Shown here: in pieces, positions 33,630 to 42,731 of the stretch
How the letters are laid out: every line of letters starts with the position of its first letter
Numbering within the stretch: the stretch's first letter is position 1
Origin: Candidatus Calditenuaceae archaeon
GTDB lineage: Archaea; Thermoproteota; Nitrososphaeria_A; Caldarchaeales; Calditenuaceae
Assembly (NCBI GenBank): GCA_025058175.1
Contig: JANXED010000002.1
Coordinates: 1-64,000, forward strand
Direction of reading: 5' to 3'
Length of the DNA stretch: 64,000 nt
Notes under the pieces: generated by a model
The model's database searches: none
Seen by the model: only the letters and a program-made list of their open reading frames with translations
Told to the model about the DNA's origin: nothing
Translations under genes and position numbers: made by a program

Positions 33630-34477
33630 CAGGGATCACCGGAGGAGACCAGCTCGACCAGCTCGCCGGCCGTGAGCGGCACCCTCTCGCACCCGCCCGA
33701 GCCGGAGGCCGCGACCGCCCTGTGATAGACCTCCGGGACCCTGGGGGGCTTGATCCCGAACTCAGCGCCCGTGTGCCTGAGGAAGAAGTGCTGGGGGCTC
33801 CCGTCGAAGGCGATCCTGCCTTCGGAGAAGACGACGATCCTGTCCACCACCGGGACCAGTAGGTCAAGCCTGTGCTCCGAGACCAGCATCGTCTTCCCTT
33901 CGGACCTGCAGTACCCCACCACGAACTCGAGTATCTCCTGCGCCGAGACCGGGTCGAGCATCGACGTCGGCTCGTCGAGGAGGAGGACCTCTGGCCTCAT
34001 CGCGATTATCGAGGCGATCGCGAGCCTCTGCTTCTGGCCTCCTGAGAGCTCCGCGGGATTCTTCTTCCTCAGCTCGGCCATGCCCGTGGCCCTCAAGGCC
34101 TCCTCGACCCTCGCGAGCATCTCGTCCCTGGGCACGCCGAGGTTCTCGAGAGGGAAGGCGACCTCGGCCTCGACCGTCGTCGAGAAGAGCTGCGTCTCTG
34201 GGTTCTGGAAGACCATCCCGACCTTCGTCGCGATCACGTGGACCGGCGTCTCGGCGACGTCGAGGCCGCAGACCCTCACCGAGCCCTGGTAATCGCCCCT
34301 ATAGAAGTGCGGGATCAGCCCCACGACGGCCCTCAGTAGGGTCGACTTGCCGGAACCGGTGGGCCCAACGACCAGCACGAGCTCGCCCTCGGAGACCTCG
34401 AGGTCCACTCCGTCCAGCGACCAGGCCTCGGAGCCCTCGTACCTGAACCTGAGTCCCTTCACCTCGATTACCGGCAT
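33629..34477 (-). CDS. ECF transporter ATP-binding protein EcfA (first)
   Basis: About 282 residues with Walker A VGPTGSGKSTLLRAV, signature LSGGQKQRLAIASI and Walker B VLLLDEPTSMLD. The start is the ATG overlapping the DHH gene stop as ATGA, since the protein then begins MPVIEVKGLRF like other EcfA proteins. With the next two genes it forms a complete energizing module. No S component is in the window, so the vitamin or ion carried is unknown. Confidence 0.92.
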   Translation of the reverse strand: MPVIEVKGLRFRYEGSEAWSLDGVDLEVSEGELVLVVGPTGSGKSTLLRAVVGLIPHFYRGDYQGSVRVCGLDVAETPVHVIATKVGMVFQNPETQLFSTTVEAEVAFPLENLGVPRDEMLARVEEALRATGMAELRKKNPAELSGGQKQRLAIASIIAMRPEVLLLDEPTSMLDPVSAQEILEFVVGYCRSEGKTMLVSEHRLDLLVPVVDRIVVFSEGRIAFDGSPQHFFLRHTGAEFGIKPPRVPEVYHRAVAASGSGGCERVPLTAGELVELVSSGDP

Positions 34478-35511
34478 CACTCCTCCACCGGCGTCGGGTT
34501 GTATCCGAGCATCCCCCCGATCAGCTCGACGCATCTCCTGAAGGCCTCCTCGAGCCCGACGTTGACCCTCGCCCTCGCAGCGGCCGCGTGTCCCCCTCCA
34601 GCACCGCCGTACCTCTCTATCAGCGGGTTGACCAGGTCCCTCACGACGTTGAAGGAGTAGGTCGAGACGACCTCGGACGCGACCCTGAACGTCAGCTCAG
34701 ATAGGCCGTCGCGCTCGTCGCCGACGACCGCTATCCCTGCGCCAGCGGCTAGCAGGACCCTGGCGACCGAGGGCCTGAAGGCGCTGACCCTGGTCAGGGC
34801 GATTATCACGTTCTCGCACCTGTAGAGCCTCGCCCTCTTGATCCCCTTCAACCTCGCGATCCTCTCCGAGTAGTCGGGCGGGACCTCGAGCCTCTCGGCC
34901 ACCGCGCCCGGCTCCGCGCCGAGCTCGCCCAGAAGCCCGACCTTCCTGAGGGTCAGCGCGTCAGCGGTCGCGAGCCTCACCGTGTCGTAGTAAGTCCCGA
35001 AGTAGAGGGCGGTCGCCTCGTCGGGGCTTGGATCGTGGCCGGCGAAGACGCAGAGGTCTAGGACGACCTCGGAGCACGACCTGTAGCCCGGGTCTGCGAA
35101 GACGTCGGCCGACTCGAAAGGACGCTGGGGCTGGTGGTGGTCGATCACGGTCAGCCTGCCCGCGGCCCTCGCGAGGGTCTCTCCGAGCTGCGATGGCGAC
35201 CCCACGTCGACCGCGACGTAGTGGTCCGAGTCGGGGAGCTCAGCAGTGAGCTCGATCCCGAAGGCCGACGCGAACCTCGCGGCCGAGTCTGAGACCTCTC
35301 CCGGGACGTGAACGTGGACCTCCGAGCACCCGACCGTCCTCTCGAGGAGCGACTTCAGGGCCATCGAGGAGGCGAGCGAGTCCGGATCGCCCCCAACGTG
35401 GGTGAGGACCGTGACCCTCGAGCCCCTCAGCGACCTGAGCCGTTCCCAGAGCCTCCCGATGAACTCGGGGGACCTGATGAGATCCTCGCGCGCCGCCGAC
35501 CGGGCGCTCAC
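34477..35511 (-). CDS. DHH-family phosphoesterase
   Basis: A 344-residue protein with VTVLTHVGGDPDSLASSMALKSLL (first Asp motif), YVAVDVGS and the signature TVIDHHQPQ near residue 125, and a DHHA1-type C-terminus with YGGAGGGHAAAARARV. The family cleaves phosphodiester bonds in short nucleic acids or cyclic dinucleotides. It overlaps both neighbours by 1-4 bases, so it is part of the operon pfdB, DHH, ecfA, ecfA, ecfT. Confidence 0.9.
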   Translation of the reverse strand: MSARSAAREDLIRSPEFIGRLWERLRSLRGSRVTVLTHVGGDPDSLASSMALKSLLERTVGCSEVHVHVPGEVSDSAARFASAFGIELTAELPDSDHYVAVDVGSPSQLGETLARAAGRLTVIDHHQPQRPFESADVFADPGYRSCSEVVLDLCVFAGHDPSPDEATALYFGTYYDTVRLATADALTLRKVGLLGELGAEPGAVAERLEVPPDYSERIARLKGIKRARLYRCENVIIALTRVSAFRPSVARVLLAAGAGIAVVGDERDGLSELTFRVASEVVSTYSFNVVRDLVNPLIERYGGAGGGHAAAARARVNVGLEEAFRRCVELIGGMLGYNPTPVEE

Positions 35512-35873
35512 GCCTCCTCTGACCGACCGGACCCCAGGCTCATCTGTATCTCCTTCTGGAGCGTCGCGATCTGGCTCCTCGTCCTCGCCTCCTGCTTCTC
35601 GAGGACCTTGAGCCTCGTGTCGTTGAGGTCCCTCTTCTCGGAGAGCTCGCTGATCACCTTCTCCTTCGCGGTCTGGATCAGCAGCGGCCCCACCGCCTTG
35701 TACACGATCACCGACTCGTCGACTTTCGAGAGCTCCTCCAGCGCGAGCTTGATCTCCTCCAGCTCCGACTGGATCCTCTGCTTCTCCGAGAGGAGGGCCG
35801 CGAGGGTCTGCTGGAGCTGTTGAAGCCTGGCTAGCTGCTGCTGGACGTTCATCGGCAGCTCGCTTGAAGACAT
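35508..35873 (-). CDS. pfdB: Prefoldin beta subunit
   Basis: A 121-residue prefoldin beta subunit, part of the hexameric jellyfish-shaped chaperone that hands unfolded proteins to the thermosome. Two long coiled-coil helices (LARLQQLQQTLAALLSEKQRIQ region and EKRDLNDTRLKVLEKQEART region) flank the hairpin VIVYKAVGPLLIQTAKEKV. The ATG at 35873 gives the normal length. Confidence 0.92.
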   Translation of the reverse strand: MSSSELPMNVQQQLARLQQLQQTLAALLSEKQRIQSELEEIKLALEELSKVDESVIVYKAVGPLLIQTAKEKVISELSEKRDLNDTRLKVLEKQEARTRSQIATLQKEIQMSLGSGRSEEA

Positions 35874-36016
35874 CTCGAGCCCACGATCCCCCTCCCCAGT
35901 ATTAGGGTTTTGCCCAAGACGTGTTCGCGAGCTTCGACCCGAAGGGCGCACCAGACGTCCACAGGCGATCAACTTCCCGATTGGGCTGCCAACGGTTATG
36001 AGGGAGCCGTCGTTCG

Positions 36017-36511
36017 GTGCTAGCGGTGGACGCGAGGTCGGAGCTCGAGAGGGCTGAGGGCTTCAAGGGGGTCTTCGCGCTGGTGAAGAGGGTCGTCGAG
36101 AGGAGGTTGGGATTGAGGAGGGCGGGGCTGATGCTGGTGCTGGCCGACGAGCCGGCCTTCGTCCTCGCCTACCACGGCGTCGGGTCGAACTTCATCGTCC
36201 TGAACAGGAGGGCGATCACGGCCCTGGTCGGACAGGGAGCATCCCAGACGGAGGTCAAGTCCTACCTGTTCACGGTCCTCCTCCACGAGTACCTCCACTC
36301 CCTCGGTTTCCTCGACGAGTCCGAGACCCGCAGGCTGGTGGCCGAGATCGTCAGGTCCGAGTTCGGGGAGGACCACCCGGCGTACAGGTTCGCGGCGAGG
36401 CCGCTCGGTGAGGAGGAGGCGAGAGCCCTCGCCGTTCAGGAACGGTCAGGCCATGCGGAGCCCACGATCGTGAGGGAGTTCGACGACGAGAACCTCACCT
36501 ACGTCGCGTGA
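36017..36511 (+). CDS. Zincin-like putative metallopeptidase (HExxH)
   Basis: A 164-residue protein with HEYLHSLGFLDESETR near residue 97, a classic His-Glu-x-x-His zinc site with acidic residues downstream. It lacks a signal peptide or membrane span, so it acts in the cytoplasm. GTG start. I do not know a named family; a peptidase role is inferred from the motif. Its end overlaps the convergent methylthiotransferase gene. Confidence 0.7.
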   Translation: MLAVDARSELERAEGFKGVFALVKRVVERRLGLRRAGLMLVLADEPAFVLAYHGVGSNFIVLNRRAITALVGQGASQTEVKSYLFTVLLHEYLHSLGFLDESETRRLVAEIVRSEFGEDHPAYRFAARPLGEEEARALAVQERSGHAEPTIVREFDDENLTYVA

Positions 36512-37817
36512 CCGGGCTCTCGGCCGGACCTTTCGTCCTCCCGACCAGACAGTGCGTCCTCGCACCGACCACCTCGACCTCAATCCACTCCCCGAGCAAG
36601 GTCCTCCCGTCGGCGTCCGGGATCGCGATCGGCCTGTAGTCGAGGTTCCTGGCTATCGGCTCGCCCTTCGGTCCCACCTCATCGACCAACGCAGGCCCCT
36701 CCCAGCCGACCATCTCTTCCATCCTCTCCCTCGAGATCCTCGAGCAGACCTCCGTGATCTCTCTGCTCCTCCTGTTGACGACAGCGTCCGGCAGGGGCCT
36801 CAGCCTCGCGGCCTCGGTCTTAGGCCTGGGGTAGAACCTCGAGATGTTCACGAAGTCGGGCCTCACCTCCTCCATCAGCCTGACCGTCGCCTCGAAGTCC
36901 TCCTCGTCCTCGGTCGGGTACCCGACTATCACGTCGGTCATCAAGGTCAGGCTCGGGAAGGCCCCTCTGAACGTCCTAACGTAGTGGGTGAAGTCCGCGA
37001 CTGCGTAGCCGCGCCTCATCTCCCTTAGCACGTCGTCGCTCCCGCTTTGGACGCAGAGGTGGAGGAACTTGAAGACGTGGGCGTCCCCGTAGGCCCTTAC
37101 CAGGTCATCGAGCTCGAGCCTCCTGAAGTGGAGCGGGTTCATCATCCCGACCCTGATCGCGTAGTCGCCTTCGACCGACGACGTCACGCCCTCCAGCAGC
37201 TCCGCGAGGTTCGTCCCGATGTCCCTCCCGTACGCGGACATGTCCTGCGATGTCAACCAGACCTCCTTAGCGCCGCTCCTGACCGCCCTCTCCACCGCCT
37301 CCCTGATCACCGATGGCCTGTAGCTGAAGAGCGTCCCCCTCGCGACCTTCGTCTGGCAGAAGGTGCAGGAGGAGAGGCAGCCGCTGGCGACTTCGACCAC
37401 CTCCACCACCGGGTTCGTCCTGACGTGGGGCAGGACAGGCTTCTCGACCATCCCGTCCTCCAGCACGACCGCCCTCCTCCCAGCGAGGGCCTCCCTGACG
37501 ACCTCCCCGATCCTGTGGACCGCGTTCGGGCCGATCATCGAGGCCTTCGGGCTTACCCTCGCGACGGTCTCGGGCTGGGCCTTCGCGAAGCACCCGGCCA
37601 CGACGAGCGGCTTCCCGGCCCTCGAGAGGACGGATATCCGGTGGACCATCCTGTTCGCGGTGGGCGTCTTGACCGTGCAGGTGTTGATCAGGAGGAAGTC
37701 GGCCTCCCTCGGGTCCTGGACCTCGACGTGCCCCTCCTCGCCAAGTATGCCCCTCATGATCTCGGCGTCGTGGAGGTTGGCCGCGCAGCCGTAGCTCTCG
37801 ACGTAGAACTTTGCCAT
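36495..37817 (-). CDS. tRNA t6A37 methylthiotransferase (archaeal/CDKAL1 type)
   Basis: A 440-residue radical-SAM enzyme adding a methylthio group to t6A at tRNA position 37. The N-terminal UPF0004 domain has three cluster cysteines (YGCAANLHDAE, NTCTVKTPT, VAGCFAKAQPE). The radical-SAM Cys-x3-Cys-x2-Cys is SGCLSSCTFCQTK near residue 150. The C-terminal TRAM domain ends around WIEVEVVGARTHCLVGRTKG. Confidence 0.93.
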   Translation of the reverse strand: MAKFYVESYGCAANLHDAEIMRGILGEEGHVEVQDPREADFLLINTCTVKTPTANRMVHRISVLSRAGKPLVVAGCFAKAQPETVARVSPKASMIGPNAVHRIGEVVREALAGRRAVVLEDGMVEKPVLPHVRTNPVVEVVEVASGCLSSCTFCQTKVARGTLFSYRPSVIREAVERAVRSGAKEVWLTSQDMSAYGRDIGTNLAELLEGVTSSVEGDYAIRVGMMNPLHFRRLELDDLVRAYGDAHVFKFLHLCVQSGSDDVLREMRRGYAVADFTHYVRTFRGAFPSLTLMTDVIVGYPTEDEEDFEATVRLMEEVRPDFVNISRFYPRPKTEAARLRPLPDAVVNRRSREITEVCSRISRERMEEMVGWEGPALVDEVGPKGEPIARNLDYRPIAIPDADGRTLLGEWIEVEVVGARTHCLVGRTKGPAESPVTRRR

Positions 37818-37892
37818 TTCTTCCAGCTGTCCCAGCGGAGGTGAGCCTTAATCCTGTGCCCGCCCTCCCCCTCGGCAACCGAGTGCAGGACG

Positions 37893-38552
37893 TCAGGGCG
37901 CGGAGGCGGTGACCACGGCCCTTACCCTCTCCCTGTCCATCCCTACGAGCTCAGAGAGCTTCTCGATCAGCAGCTCACCCGACATGTGCCCCGACATCTG
38001 CCTCCAGAGGTTCCTGAGGCTCTCGTACCTGCTCCAGGGGTAGAGGATCCAATGAGACGTCTGAAGGACGAAGTAGTCGGGGACGAACTTGGTCCAGGGC
38101 TTGATGTGGAGGACAGCGCTCCTGAGCTCCGCAGGCCTCGAGGACCCGGTGATCAGGGACGTCGCGACCTGCAGGGTCTTGCCCTCGTCGGAGACGTCGT
38201 CCACGAGCAGCACCTTCCTGCCGTTCAGGGAGTCCATTCCTGGCTTGTGGTAGACGACCGGGGCGCTACGCTCCTTCACCCCGACGTAGCTCCTTATGCC
38301 CAGAGGAACCACTTCCTCGACGTCCAACACGTCCGAGAGCAGGTTCGCGACGAATAGCCCTCCCCTCAGTATCCCGACGATCGCCTCGGGCCGGTAGCCG
38401 GACCCGGTGACCTTCGCCGCGAGCTCCTCGACCTCCTCGACGATGTCGTCCCAACTCAGCAGCAGGAACCTCTCTGTGCCTAGCGCAACCTCCTTCGCCA
38501 CACCCGAACCTCTCAGGGGTCCTATATCCGCCTTAGTTCCCGCTTGACGCAT
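37893..38552 (-). CDS. Phosphoribosyltransferase (hypoxanthine/xanthine-guanine type)
   Basis: A 219-residue type I phosphoribosyltransferase with the PRPP loop VLLVDDVSDEGKTLQVA near residue 112 and the GYRPEAIVGILRGGLFVA strand earlier. WILYPW near the end fits archaeal guanine/xanthine salvage enzymes. The base used is not certain. Confidence 0.85.
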   Translation of the reverse strand: MRQAGTKADIGPLRGSGVAKEVALGTERFLLLSWDDIVEEVEELAAKVTGSGYRPEAIVGILRGGLFVANLLSDVLDVEEVVPLGIRSYVGVKERSAPVVYHKPGMDSLNGRKVLLVDDVSDEGKTLQVATSLITGSSRPAELRSAVLHIKPWTKFVPDYFVLQTSHWILYPWSRYESLRNLWRQMSGHMSGELLIEKLSELVGMDRERVRAVVTASAP

Positions 38553-38772
38553 CTAGGTCAACGGCGTGGGCCGTTCCCTAATGAATTGATCCCGTGCACG
38601 GTGGTCAGTGAACTGCTCATGTCACTCTATTTCCAGTTGATTGATCTAACCGTGACCTATTACCGTCTGTCGTCGCAGAGGGCCTTCGTCAGCGACACGG
38701 TTATCACGCGCCGATTTGATCACGGTACTCTTCTCAACTGATGTGTAGATTTGCATACATCTGTCTAACATT
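38553..38772. other. AT-rich intergenic stretch before the respiratory cassette
   Basis: About 220 bases with no coding character and a lower GC content than the genes on both sides. It includes a weak dyad GATGT (38740-38744) / ACATC (38757-38761). No known RNA was recognised. Confidence 0.5.
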
Positions 38773-38808
38773 TTCTACGTAGAAGTCATATTATTATTCT
38801 ACGAGAAT
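38773..38808 (+). promoter_or_regulatory. Promoter of the respiratory cassette with two related dyads
   Basis: A perfect 12-base palindrome TTCTACGTAGAA (38773-38784) and an interrupted one, ATTCT-ACG-AGAAT (38796-38808), share TTCTACG and flank the TATA-like CATATTATTATT (38787-38798). The rhodanese gene begins 26 bases further on. The layout suggests one regulator bound on both sides of the TATA box. Confidence 0.6.
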
Positions 38809-38833
38809 CAATTATCTAACGAGGGTGGATCGA

Positions 38834-39403
38834 ATGAAAGTAGGGGTCCTGGCCTCCGCCCTAATCGTCGTTGGACTACTAGTCGGACTCGCAGCGGGGC
38901 TTGTGGCGAGGCCCGCTCTGATGCCAGTAGAGCCGGTCACTAAGACGGTCGTGCAGGAGAGGCCGGTCACCGAGTTCAGGACCTTCACCGTTGAACGGGT
39001 TGTGACGGTCACCGTCGAGCAGAAGGTCGACACGTTCAAGATACTCCATCAGGCCGTCGACAAAGTCGCTACCCAGATACCTGTCGGACGCTGGTGGTTC
39101 ATTGACGCGAAGGACCTGAAGGAGAAGCTCGACGCTGGAGAGAGGATCGTCGTGGTCGACGTACGTGAGAGGGCCGAGTGGGACGCTGGCCGAATACCCG
39201 GCGCGATCCACATAAGGCTCAGCGAGGTGCCTAAGCACATCGACAAGATACCCAAGGAGACCACGGTGGTCGTGTACTGCAAGGTCGGGATACGCTCGGC
39301 CATGGCCATGATAATGCTGAGGGTCTTAGGTTATGAGAACGTCCTGAACCTCAGGGGCGGGTTCGACGACTGGGCAGCGAGAGGATACCCGGTGGAGAAG
39401 TAG
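38834..39403 (+). CDS. Membrane-anchored exported rhodanese-like protein
   Basis: About 189 residues. An N-terminal hydrophobic anchor (VGVLASALIVVGLLVGLAAG) is followed by a ~60-residue linker and a rhodanese domain: VVVDVRERAEWDAGRIPGAIHI, the active-site loop VYCKVGIRSAMA with its Cys, and NLRGGFDDWAARGYP. Such proteins carry persulfide sulfur; outside the cell this one could feed or take sulfur from the adjacent molybdoenzyme. The ATG at 38834 has GAGGGTGG six bases upstream; a GTG at 38825 is possible. Confidence 0.85.
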   Translation: MKVGVLASALIVVGLLVGLAAGLVARPALMPVEPVTKTVVQERPVTEFRTFTVERVVTVTVEQKVDTFKILHQAVDKVATQIPVGRWWFIDAKDLKEKLDAGERIVVVDVRERAEWDAGRIPGAIHIRLSEVPKHIDKIPKETTVVVYCKVGIRSAMAMIMLRVLGYENVLNLRGGFDDWAARGYPVEK

Positions 39404-39419
39404 AGTACGGGTGTAGTCG

Positions 39420-41925
39420 ATGAAGGCGACGATCAGTCGGCGTGCGCTACTCGCTGGTGTCGCGGCCGCCTCGTCCTCCGTTCCAGTCTTCTTTTTGTTG
39501 CGTTCACTCCCCTCACGAACCAGCGACGTCTCCGGCGACGAGGGCCTCAAGGGCGAGGCCAAGTGGGTCCCTGGAGCCTGCGCTGTCTGCGGTCAGGGCT
39601 GTCCCGTCAGGCTGAAGGTCCTTAATGGCGACACGATAGTCGGAGTCTCCTTCAACGCCGAGCCCGGGAGGTCACAGTACTACGCCGTCTGCGGGAAGGT
39701 CTACGCGATCCCCTACGCTCACCGCCACCCCAACAGGATCAAGAGACCGATGATACGGGACGGGCCGCGCGGCAGCGGATCGTTCAGGCCAGTCAGCTGG
39801 GACGAGGCCCTCGACTATGTCGCCGAGAACCTCAGGAAGTACGCGTCGGCGCCGCACCAGGTGCTGGTCTTCTCTCACCAGGGCTGGGAAGCTCCCCTGA
39901 TGGACGAGTTCATGAGGCTCTTCGGGACGCCGAACGTCACGGACCACGCTGACACCTGCTTCCACAGTTCTGCAGCGGGGCGCTGGTTTCTCTTCGGGAG
40001 GACTGTCGGGCCGGGGGCCACCTACCCCGACTACGAACACGCCCAGTTCGTGGTCCTCATGGGAAGGAATCCCTACGGGGGCACCGTTGCCGCGCCCTGG
40101 ACCAAGACCCTCTCCGAGGCCGTCTCGAGGGGGCTGAGGCTGGTCGTCTTCGACGTCAGGTACAGCGAGGTATGCGAGGTCGCGGAGAGGTACTACCTAG
40201 TCAGGCCTGGCACGGACCTGGCGGTATCGCTGGCGATAGCCAGGGAGATAATCGTCAACAAATGGTACAACTCGGACTACCTCAACAGGTACACGACCGC
40301 CGGCATGCTCTTCTACGCCGACTCGATGAAGCCCGTCAAGCTAAGGAGGATAGAGAGCGGCGAGAGGGCGGGCAAGCTGGACTACCTGGTCTACTGCGAC
40401 GTCGACAAGATGTATCGGTTCAGGAGCGAGGCGAAGAGGGCGAAGCTGGACTTCTCCGGGATATTCGAAGGCAAGCGGGTGGTCACCGCTCTCCGGACAC
40501 TCGGCACCGCGCTAGAGAGGTACACTCCCGAGTGGGCCGAGTCGGTCAGCGGCGTTCCCGCCGGCGAGATAAGGTGGGTTGCGAGGACGCTCGCCGGTTA
40601 CGGTTCAAGGGGCTTCGTCGATCCCGGCTACAAATCGGTCAGGTACCGCAACGAGCCGATGCTCCACCGCGTCAACGCGCTCGTCAACGTCCTGATCGGC
40701 TCCTGGGGGAGCAAGGGCGGTGTGGCGTGGTCGAGGAAGCTCCCCGTTCCAACCCCTCTCCCAGAGGGTGGGTTCAAGGTTGTCGCGGGGAAGTGTTGAG
40801 AGCGTCCCGTCCTACTGGAGGAGGCACGGCTACCCGCTGGCCTCCGAGTCGTCGTTCTCGATGCTCGCCATCAGGAGCATCCTCGAGGAGCGGCCCTACC
40901 CGATAAGGGCCGCGGTGATACTCTGGCAGAATCTCGTCGCGCACGTGCCCTCCGACAGCACCGTCGTAGAGGCCCTGAAGAAGCTCGACTTCGTCCTGGT
41001 GATGGACACCACGTGGAACGAGACCGCGAAGTACGCAGACGTCGTGCTGCCGACGAAGTTCTTCTTCGAGACGGACAACGCGACCGTCTGTCAGGTCTCC
41101 AAGACCCACATCGGACAGCTGGCCCTGTCGAGGAAGGCCGTCGATCCCCCTGAGGACGTGGACGCGAAGAGCGTCGCCGAGATCGTCTACGAGCTGGTCA
41201 AGCGCCTCTTCCCCGAGAAGGCCGCGAGGGCTGAGATGCTCCTCAACCCTGAGGAGGTCTGGAGGGAGCAGTGCAAGCTCCTCGAGGTCGATTACAGGAG
41301 GCTCTCCGAACAGGGGGTGATCTCCGCGTTCAACGAGGCCGTATACGAGCCGCTAGGGGAGGCCGGGGTCCTGCCCACCGAGACCGGGGAGATAGAGCTG
41401 ATCAACCTCAAGGCCCTCGAGAAGTTCGGCGAGTACCTCGGCAAGCCCCACAACCTGAACCCGCTGCCCAGCTGGATTCCGCCGCGTTGGCTCGAGGGCG
41501 GCGAGCTCGGAGAGGATGAGTTCGTACCGGTCGATTACCAGCACCCACTGATCGCGATTAACACGTGGACCCGCGACACGCCCGAGGTCGTGGAACTCCT
41601 CAGGCTCGGAGGTGAGGACGGCGTCTTCATCAGTCGCAAGAGGGCGAGCAGGCTGGGACTTAAGGACGGAGACCTGGCCGTGTTGGTCGCGAACGGCAAG
41701 GAGCTGACCGTGAGGGTGAGGGTCTCGGACTTGGTCGGTGACGACGTCGTCTGCGGAGTCCACGGCCTGAACCCGGGGGCCCACGAGGGAGGCGCGGTGA
41801 AGTTCGACGGCATGCCGAAGTCCGGCCTGAACACCAACTTCCTCTCGGACTTCCAGATCGTCGACGGCTACGGGAGCGCGGCGCTATACGACTTCCGGGT
41901 CAAGCTGAGGAGGTGGAGGGCATGA
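39420..41925 (+). pseudogene. Molybdopterin oxidoreductase catalytic subunit (Psr/Phs/Ttr-like), frameshifted
   Basis: Two frames form ~834 residues. The N-terminus is a Tat signal (SRRALLAGVAAAS), then the Fe-S motif CAVCGQGC with a fourth Cys in YAVCGK, then the molybdenum-ligand region DHADTCFHSS with Cys, as in the polysulfide, thiosulfate, tetrathionate and arsenate reductase group. ESVPSYWRRHG onward is the second frame, ending in the C-terminal MGD-binding domain (GVHGLNPGAHEGG). The break is at four Gs (40787-40790); three would restore VVAGSVESVPSYW, and length 3n+1 agrees. Exported, on the outer face. Substrate not determined. Confidence 0.85.
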
Positions 41926-42731
41926 AGCCCGCGATGGTCATCGACCTGAACAGGTGCATAGGGTGCAGGGCCTGTGTCGCCGCCTGCCTCCTTGAGAACG
42001 CCACGACGTTGAACGGAGGGCCGGTGCTAGACCTGAACGCGGCCAAGTACTCGAGGACCGTGCCGGTGATGGTCGGGACCCAAGACTTCCTCAGGAGGGT
42101 CTTCAGGCAGTGCGTCCAATGCGACTCGCCGCCCTGCGCCGCCGTCTGCCCGACCGGCGCGACGTTCAGGACCGAGGAGGGAGTGGTGCTGGTGAACAGG
42201 GAGCTCTGCATCGGGTGTGGCCTCTGCGGGGACGCCTGCCCGTACGGAGTGATCAACTTCCCGGTGGCTGGGGCCCGAAAGCCTAGCCACCGGTACGCCG
42301 TGAGGCGCGGAGTGCCGGACAGGTGCACGTTCTGCTACCACAGGAGGACTGAGGATGGTAAGCTCTGGACTCCGGCCTGCATCGAGGCCTGCGCTTTCGG
42401 CGCGAGGGTCTTCGGCGACCTCGACGACCCCAAAAACGAGGTCTCGAGGCTCGTGAGGGCCGGGGTGGCCATAGGCCCGAGACCGGACTTCCAGACCAGT
42501 CCGAAGCTCTTCTTCGTCCCGCGAAAGGGAGGCTACGAGCTCGTCAACTACCCGACGAGGGGCGAATACTCGTTCGGGTTGGCCGGCAGGGACTGGAGCC
42601 TCCTAAAGGAAAGCCTCGTCAGGCCGCTGGCGGAGCTGGCTATGGCGGCCGCGGTCGTCCTCGGGCTCGTCCACATCATCAGGGAGGCGAGGAAGTCCAG
42701 AAGGAAGGAGGTGAAGGAGGGTGAGAGGTGA
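41922..42731 (+). CDS. Four-cluster ferredoxin subunit of the molybdoenzyme, membrane-anchored
   Basis: About 269 residues. Four [4Fe-4S] motifs are visible: CIGCRACVAAC, CVQCDSPPCAAVC, CIGCGLCGDAC and the split CTFC...CIEAC. One hydrophobic segment near the C-terminus (LAMAAAVVLGLVHII) anchors it, as in formate-dehydrogenase-N-type beta subunits. It starts with ATG overlapping the stop of the catalytic gene (ATGA) behind GGAGG. It passes electrons between catalytic subunit and cytochrome b. Confidence 0.92.
   Translation: MKPAMVIDLNRCIGCRACVAACLLENATTLNGGPVLDLNAAKYSRTVPVMVGTQDFLRRVFRQCVQCDSPPCAAVCPTGATFRTEEGVVLVNRELCIGCGLCGDACPYGVINFPVAGARKPSHRYAVRRGVPDRCTFCYHRRTEDGKLWTPACIEACAFGARVFGDLDDPKNEVSRLVRAGVAIGPRPDFQTSPKLFFVPRKGGYELVNYPTRGEYSFGLAGRDWSLLKESLVRPLAELAMAAAVVLGLVHIIREARKSRRKEVKEGER

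Noticed and set aside
38553-38824. CRISPR leader or small array in the AT-rich gap
   Set aside because: No direct repeats with even spacing occur here, and no cas gene is in the window.
40720-41925. Separate protein starting at 40720 for the second half of the molybdoenzyme
   Set aside because: Its first ~25 residues are the out-of-frame shadow of the upstream gene; removing one G at 40787-40790 joins the halves in family order.
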